The notes under the pieces were generated by a model that did no database searches, was not told where the DNA came from, and worked only from the letters and a program-made list of their open reading frames with translations. A stretch of 64,000 bases of DNA from Ctena decussata (lineage: Eukaryota > Mollusca > Bivalvia > Lucinida > Lucinidae), in NCBI GenBank assembly GCA_963989385.1, contig OZ022500.1, forward strand, positions 113,873,842-113,937,841, in the 5' to 3' direction. Numbering within the stretch: the stretch's first letter is position 1; the number at the start of each line of letters is the position of its first letter. Shown here piece by piece: positions 59,121 through 64,000 of the stretch. A program made the position numbers and the translations under genes.

Positions 59121-59701
59121 TACAAGCTGTGCCTCGTGAGATCATTATCAGTTATTAGTGAGATTCTAATCTCGGACATTATACCTGCTTCATAGTGGAA
59201 AAAATGGACCAGTCAGATATCAGAGCTTCCAATGAATTAAAATTTTGGGAGTACAAATTAGCATTTTTACTTGATTCTCAGCAAAACATGTTTTGGGATC
59301 TGATGAGAATTGCCTCCATGAGGCGATTCTAATGAGATGTCAAAACATAAATTTCTCAAATAAACAGGAGAAAAGTAAATCAAATATTAAATTCCATAAT
59401 TTTTCCTTGGGGTGTTACAGAGGAGCTTTGGTGATTACAACAGTCGCACAGGCAGCTTTTTCATTTCTAGTAAAAGAATTACCCATAATTAGATCACAAG
59501 GTCACTTTAGCTTGTTTTCATGCTCGATTTTCGGTCCTTTTTCTCATAATGAAGCACATTTCTACATTTTGTAATAGTCGTTTGTGTGTAAGGTCATGCT
59601 ATGACATTTTAATGAACTGTTTTTATTGGACAAATTGTGACATGAGATTTTATCATTCATTTTCATTTTTAAAGCCAACATTTGAATGAGATGTGAATAA
59701 A
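59121..59701 (+). other. Probable 3' UTR of CNOT6 with AATAAA
   Basis: The AT-rich sequence after the stop contains a canonical AATAAA at 59696-59701 (GTGAATAAAGAACC), a plausible polyadenylation signal. A weaker CAAATAAAC lies at about 59356. Part of a MITE of the AGAGCTC family (ACC TCATTAGAAC-type hairpin) may overlap 59280-59350. A longer UTR that uses later signals cannot be excluded. Confidence 0.5.
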
Positions 59702-60254
59702 GAACCTTTCATGCAGTCAGCAATCATGTTATAATTTTTATGAAACTTTTTCATTCGTCTTTTCATTTCACTTTGTTGCATACAATATTTCACTGCCTGT
59801 AAAGTTAACATGAACAAAGGGAGAGAATTTCATTGATATTGTACAGTTGTCTGTCTTGAACAGTCTATCACACTCGTTCCCAGTTTTCAAAGCTTAGTCA
59901 GTATTTTCATATCATCTAGAACAGGGGTTAATCAAATTGTGTTATGGATGTGGTTCTGATAGAAAGTGAATGGATCTTTAATACTATTGAGCTCTAGGTA
60001 ATGGTAATTTTGGATGATAATTTCAGTTTATTAGAAAAGCACACTTTTTGACTCGTCATTAGAACCGCCTCAATGAGGCGTTTTCTAATGACAAGACACA
60101 AAGTATGCTTATACTGACCAATAAAATTTTCTGAGAATTACGATTAAAATCTCTTCTAACTTGGAGCGCTCTGTCTGATTGCAAAATAGCATGTGCCATA
60201 AGAATAAAACCAAGTGCTTACAGGGCAGTTTAAGCAGTGATTTAAGGTAAATGG

Positions 60255-60440
60255 GTACATTTTCAGGGGAAGAACTCTGGTATTTTCCTTTTTGCATTCC
60301 ATGTCAGTGTCAATGGGAGACAACTCTTAAAGCAAAGAATTTGTTCTTCTAGTAGACCTCGTTTGGAAGGATCACTTTATCTAGGGAAAGAAGCAAAAAG
60401 TCACAACAGTTATTCCCCTCTGAAAAGTGGCAGGAAAAAA
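60255..60440. repeat. GGGGAAGCAACT-family MITE, downstream flank
   Basis: Left GGTACATTTTCAGGGGAAG, hairpin reduced (AAAGAATTTGTTCTTCTAG), right GTTATTCCCCTCTG. Confidence 0.68.
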
Positions 60441-60721
60441 ATAAACATGAATATGAACCCATACACTTTAACTTCTTCGAAGCTGCACATATTCATCAGT
60501 ATCAAAACCTTGAACTTTCAAACTGCAGCGCAAATGCATTTCAGGCTCTAATTCTTGTAAAGCAGACCTTTAAGCCAATGCATCATTTTTTTTTCTTAAT
60601 AAGGAAAATGAACCTTAATTACCTTCGGTATTATGCTGCCTCATCCAGTAATTGTAATTATTCTACAATTTAAATGAATTTGCATTCAAGTTTACTATCT
60701 CTTAATGTGGCAGAACTATGC

Positions 60722-60780
60722 AGCATGAAACCTTGATTAGACTACTCCTGAAAGAGTAGTTTGATCTTGGTCTACACTGA
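60722..60780. repeat. Solo hairpin, degenerate, downstream flank
   Basis: AAACCTTGATTAGACTACTC, apex CCTGAAAGAG, TAGTTTGATCTTGGTCTACA. Confidence 0.7.
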
Positions 60781-60893
60781 CTTTATAGGTACTTCTGTCA
60801 TTAAGGTGAACAGGTACACTGTTGGGGAAGAAACTGTTGGCATTTTCATTTTTTTGGCTTTTTGAAGAGCAAATTCTTTCCTTTCAGAGTAGA

Positions 60894-61102
60894 AACCCGG
60901 TCTGGCCACATACTTTCGTTTCTCCTTCCCCTGATTCAAGAAGGGCAGTTGTCAGTTACTGGCGAAAGTATGTGCACTTAGTACTGGTCAACCGCTTAGG
61001 AGGTCTAAGCCTGCCCAGGAATAGTGTGGTTAGGTTAACTGACCATCCCGGCATGACCATAGCTGTTTACCGTAGACGTTAAGCAACAAATCAATCAATC
61101 AA
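60894..61102 (+). mobile_element. Same SINE family, 5'-truncated, 15-bp target duplication
   Basis: It starts at AACCCGGTCTGGCCACATAC and has a complete body and ATCAATCAATCAA tail. TCCTTTCAGAGTAGA flanks it (60879-60893, 61103-61117). The target is the arm of a GGGGAAGCAACT-type MITE. Confidence 0.9.
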
Positions 61103-61284
61103 TCCTTTCAGAGTAGACCTCTTATTGGGAGGTCTCATCACCTATGAGATCAAACAGGAAGTAACAAAGGTTGTGCTCCTTGAATAAAATAGCAGAAAAA
61201 TACATGGAGTTGTATCTGTATGCCTTAAATGGTGAAATGCTCTGCTTTTTTTTTCTAAATTAACAATACAGATTGATGTAGAAA

Positions 61285-61430
61285 ATTTAAATAATGATCA
61301 TTAAGTGTTAAGTATAGAATGCTCTTGAAATATATTTCCTTTACAAGTGTTTATGGCAGGACATTTAAATAATGATCATGAAGCGCTAAGTAAAGAAAGC
61401 TGATGAAATATATTTCCTTTTAAATTGTTT
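61285..61430 (+). repeat. Direct duplication, ~77-bp unit, 2 copies
   Basis: ATTTAAATAATGATCATTAAG and ATTTAAATAATGATCATGAAG begin the two units; GAAATATATTTCCTTT closes each. Confidence 0.75.
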
Positions 61431-61745
61431 ATAGCTTTGTTGCCAAAATATCACAGCATGTTCCCCAAATCTGTTGCTGATATGTTAATTTGAGCTGCAG
61501 CCGGAAAAAAACATCTTATTGCATATGCAAAGACTTAGATCAGCCTGTCAGTCCAAACAATGTTGATTTTCTCAGAACCAGAGATTTTCTGGATGCAACC
61601 TGTGAAGACTCTGATCAGACTGCACAGATGTGCAGGCTGACCCGAGTCTTCATTGATTGCACATAAAGTCTGGCTATTTTCTAATAATGTTGCTTATTTC
61701 GATACAGATTGGAGAGAGCTACCTTGAATTATATCATTAATATAA

Positions 61746-61951
61746 TCAGAGCTCTAGATAAGAGGGAGTATTTGGTGATAATTAGGGATAATTTTTGTTA
61801 ATTCTGCATAAAAACATATGTTGTGACCCCTCATCTGAACCGTCTCGACGAGACGGTTCAGATGAGGGGTCACAACATATTGTTTCAATGAGAAACAAGC
61901 AAAATTATCCTTAATTATCATCAAATACCCCCTCTTATCTAGAGCTCTGAT
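61746..61951. repeat. AGAGCTC-ended foldback MITE, best copy
   Basis: TCAGAGCTCTAGATAAGAGG and its mirror close a near-perfect foldback about 206 bp long. The centre is CTGAACCGTCTCGACGAGAC, flanked by ATGTTGTGACCCCTCAT. Confidence 0.9.
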
Positions 61952-62011
61952 ATTATATCATAGGGATGATCAGTTTGGAGAGAGCTACCTTAAATTATAT
62001 CATTAATATTA

Positions 62012-62250
62012 TATGAGCCGGGACACGAGAAAACCAGCAAAGTGGTTGTGTGCACAGTCTAGACTCAGATCAGCCTGGGCATCTGCCCAGTCTGATCAGT
62101 CTTTGCTGTCCGCATTGAGGTAGTTTAAACCCATAGCTACCCTTTAAGTGCTTAGCGAAGAGTCTGATCAGACTGGGTGGATGCCCAGGCTGATCTGAGT
62201 CTGTGCTCAGCGCCCAACCACTTTGTTGGTTTTCTCGTGTCGCAGCTCTA
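62012..62250. repeat. GCCGCGACACGAC-ended MITE, copy 7
   Basis: The ends are TATGAGCCGGGACACGAG and CTCGTGTCGCAGCTC. A short direct repeat of flanking sequence (CATTAATATTATA) occurs on both sides, as if the element landed in a locally duplicated stretch. Confidence 0.88.
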
Positions 62251-62761
62251 TTATTTCATTAATATTATATAAGGATGATCAGGTCGATGTTCTTTACATC
62301 CATGAATATAGGAGACAGCTGATTAGCATATTCTAATGATGATTCTAAATAGTTGCATAGTTACTGCTCATAAATTCTTATTTCTGAAAATGTTTAGGCA
62401 ACTGGTAAAGACATAGATCTAAATGCTTGAAAGACCAGGTCTATACTGTGTGTAATTTTACCAAGCAAGTATGTGGAACAGTTATTAGAGAGAATAAAAT
62501 TTAGATTTACATGGTACAGTGCTGGAAGTTTTAAAAATTTGCCATAACAAGTGTGTATTTACATTGGGGTATCACAGATACCGAGTCACAACCTCAGATA
62601 CTATGTAAAGCCGTTATATTAAAGTGAATGAGTACACTTTCAGGGGAAGCAACTCTGTCATTTTCATTTTTGCGTCTCTTGATAGTGGAATCTCTTAAAA
62701 GGATTCTTCCCTTAAGAGTAGGTCCCATTTTGGAAAGCTTTGTCTTTCACTGATTCAAACA

Positions 62762-62833
62762 GGAGCAGTTTGATCTGGGTCTACATTGTTTGCTCAGACC
62801 TGTTTGTCCAAATATTTAGGGTCATAACGGTAA
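62762..62833. repeat. ACCGTAATGACCC-ended MITE, right half only
   Basis: It starts at GGAGCAGTTTGATCTGGGTC and runs to ATTTAGGGTCATAACGGTAA. It is fused directly to the truncated GGGGAAGCAACT-type MITE on its left, so one element interrupted or replaced part of the other. Confidence 0.7.
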
Positions 62834-63176
62834 CAAGGAGTGTTTTGTAGTGAAACTATCATTTGTTTTCTGCAAGGGAATAAGACAAATAAAAAGGCTC
62901 AATTTACCTTGCTTTTAAGTAACAGTTAAAGGTATATGCTCTCTATTGCTATAAATAACAGGAAAATGAGATCAATGTTCAACTAATGAGTCCTTAATGG
63001 TTGTGCAACATATGGACTGATGTGTTTACAAAGTCATTTAAATATCTAGTAAACACCTTTTCATTACTGATGATGTGGCATAACATCTTGCCTAACTGTA
63101 CTGAAGTGTATCAGCACTGGTATTGAAATTGACAAAGGATCTGATTTGGCCATGTGATTCAGACAAGCAGCCAATT

Positions 63177-63413
63177 TGAGCTGCTACACCACAAAACAAA
63201 GCAGCATGTGCGCCCAGCAAAGACTCAAATCAGCCTTGGCATCCCCCCAGTCTGACCAGAGTTGTTGCTGTCGGCATGTTGGTAGGTTAGTCCATTAGCT
63301 ACCCTTGAAGCGCACAGCGAAAACTCTGATCAGACTGGGCGGGGATGCCCAGGCTGATCTGAGTCTGGCCTGGGCTTACATGCCACTTTGTTGGTTTTGT
63401 TGTGCCGTTGCTC
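63177..63413. repeat. GCCGCGACACGAC-ended MITE, copy 8
   Basis: Full-length with diverged left tip (TGAGCTGCTACACCAC). The internal hairpins and TAGCTACCCTTGAAGCGC spacer are clear. Confidence 0.85.
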
Positions 63414-64000
63414 CTTTACTGTTTATCCACACATTCAGATCTTTCAAAATGATGTAGAACAGATTTTGATAGTGAATTTTCCATACAGATTCTACTAGTT
63501 TATTTGTTAGCTAACATAAATTATGAAAAAGTTGTTTGTTTTAATGCTATTAAAACCAGTTTTTCCTGTATTTATTTTGCTAGTAACTTGACCTGTATAG
63601 GAGCATGTTACATGGCTGCAGGTAACAAAAAATTTGAATGGTAATTCTGGGATTTTTTTTCTTCAAAATTTTCATAAAAGACATACATTGTGACCCTCAG
63701 TAGAACTGCCATAGTCGGATAGTTCTAAAAGGGGCCACAACATGAGACACATCATGTGATTTTAAACTGTGGCATTGGTGACAAGCAAAGGCTCTAATCA
63801 GGCTGCACATAAGTGCTAGTCACATCAGCCATCTGTAGAGGTGGCTGAATTCACACAGCCAACAGTGAGGTCTCTGGTTACTCTGTGTGATTGAGAAGGA
63901 TGATCTGGGTATCACATGACAAAATTGCTGCATTGTTGGAAATCACATGATGTGGCTCACCTGTTTTCATTGAGAATGAACAAAAAGCATCTTAGACTTG

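Larger units (their letters stand above)
59702..64000. other. Downstream flank, repeat-rich, no gene seen
   Basis: Beyond the putative polyadenylation signal only MITEs and a SINE copy are recognisable (60240-61180, 61746-61951, 62012-62250, 62635-62833, 63177-63413). The open frames present are short and coincide with repeats or have no family resemblance. Confidence 0.6.

Noticed and set aside
1..64000. A novel defence, biosynthetic or mobile multi-gene system
   Set aside because: Only one protein-coding gene is visible; the rest is intronic and flanking repeats without coding capacity. The unusual content is in repeat structure and in exon 1, not in a new gene system.

Overview
The window is animal nuclear DNA, most likely from a bivalve mollusc. 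It is AT-rich. One eukaryotic gene on the + strand is split into exons by very large introns, and the introns are packed with short non-autonomous transposons: palindromic MITEs, tRNA-derived SINEs, and elements with AGCTCACCTG ends of a kind common in marine molluscs. I see no bacterial-type operon, rRNA, CRISPR array or autonomous transposase/reverse transcriptase ORF. The taxonomic call is an inference from repeat type and protein similarity; no species is claimed.

The gene is a CCR4-type deadenylase, the CNOT6/CNOT6L (twin) catalytic subunit of the CCR4-NOT complex. Eight exons can be joined with all splice phases matching: 1-1444 (5' end outside the window), 24402-24470, 38802-38959, 44467-44621, 47141-47298, 55934-56179, 56917-57094 and 58838-59120 (stop at 59118-59120). 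Exons 2-8 encode the complete endonuclease/exonuclease/phosphatase (EEP) nuclease domain with all the expected catalytic residues. The N-terminal leucine-rich repeats must lie upstream of the window. The first visible exon encodes about 481 residues of low-complexity sequence with a Cys/His cluster, placed just before the linker that precedes the nuclease. Vertebrate CNOT6 proteins have only a short linker there, so this is either a large lineage-specific insertion or an alternative cassette.

Layout: 1-1444 exon 1; 1445-24401 intron 1 (MITEs, a 56-bp tandem array at 3215-4258, a foldback of 30-bp repeats at 6438-6768, nested elements at 7993-9544 and 12340-14628, a degenerate tandem array at 19.3-20.6 kb); 24471-38801 intron 2 (90-bp repeats, nested element at 27706-30504, a GC-richer island at about 31.9-32.2 kb with a possible cryptic exon); 38960-58837 introns 3-7 (mostly MITEs and SINEs); 59121-64000 3' UTR and downstream flank, again MITE-rich.

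The most notable repeat observation is that one palindromic hairpin module (GCAAACAGTGTAGA...GATCAGACTG and its mirror) sits inside several MITE families with unrelated terminal repeats: TTAA-flanked piggyBac-like, ACCGTAATGACCC-ended, GGGGAGAGT-ended, and in related form twice in each GCCGCGACACGAC-ended copy. It also occurs alone about 20 times. Insertions inside other repeats have matching empty sites elsewhere in the window, which fixes element boundaries and suggests a Helentron-like (T-tract, no clear target duplication) insertion mode for the AGCTCACCTG elements.
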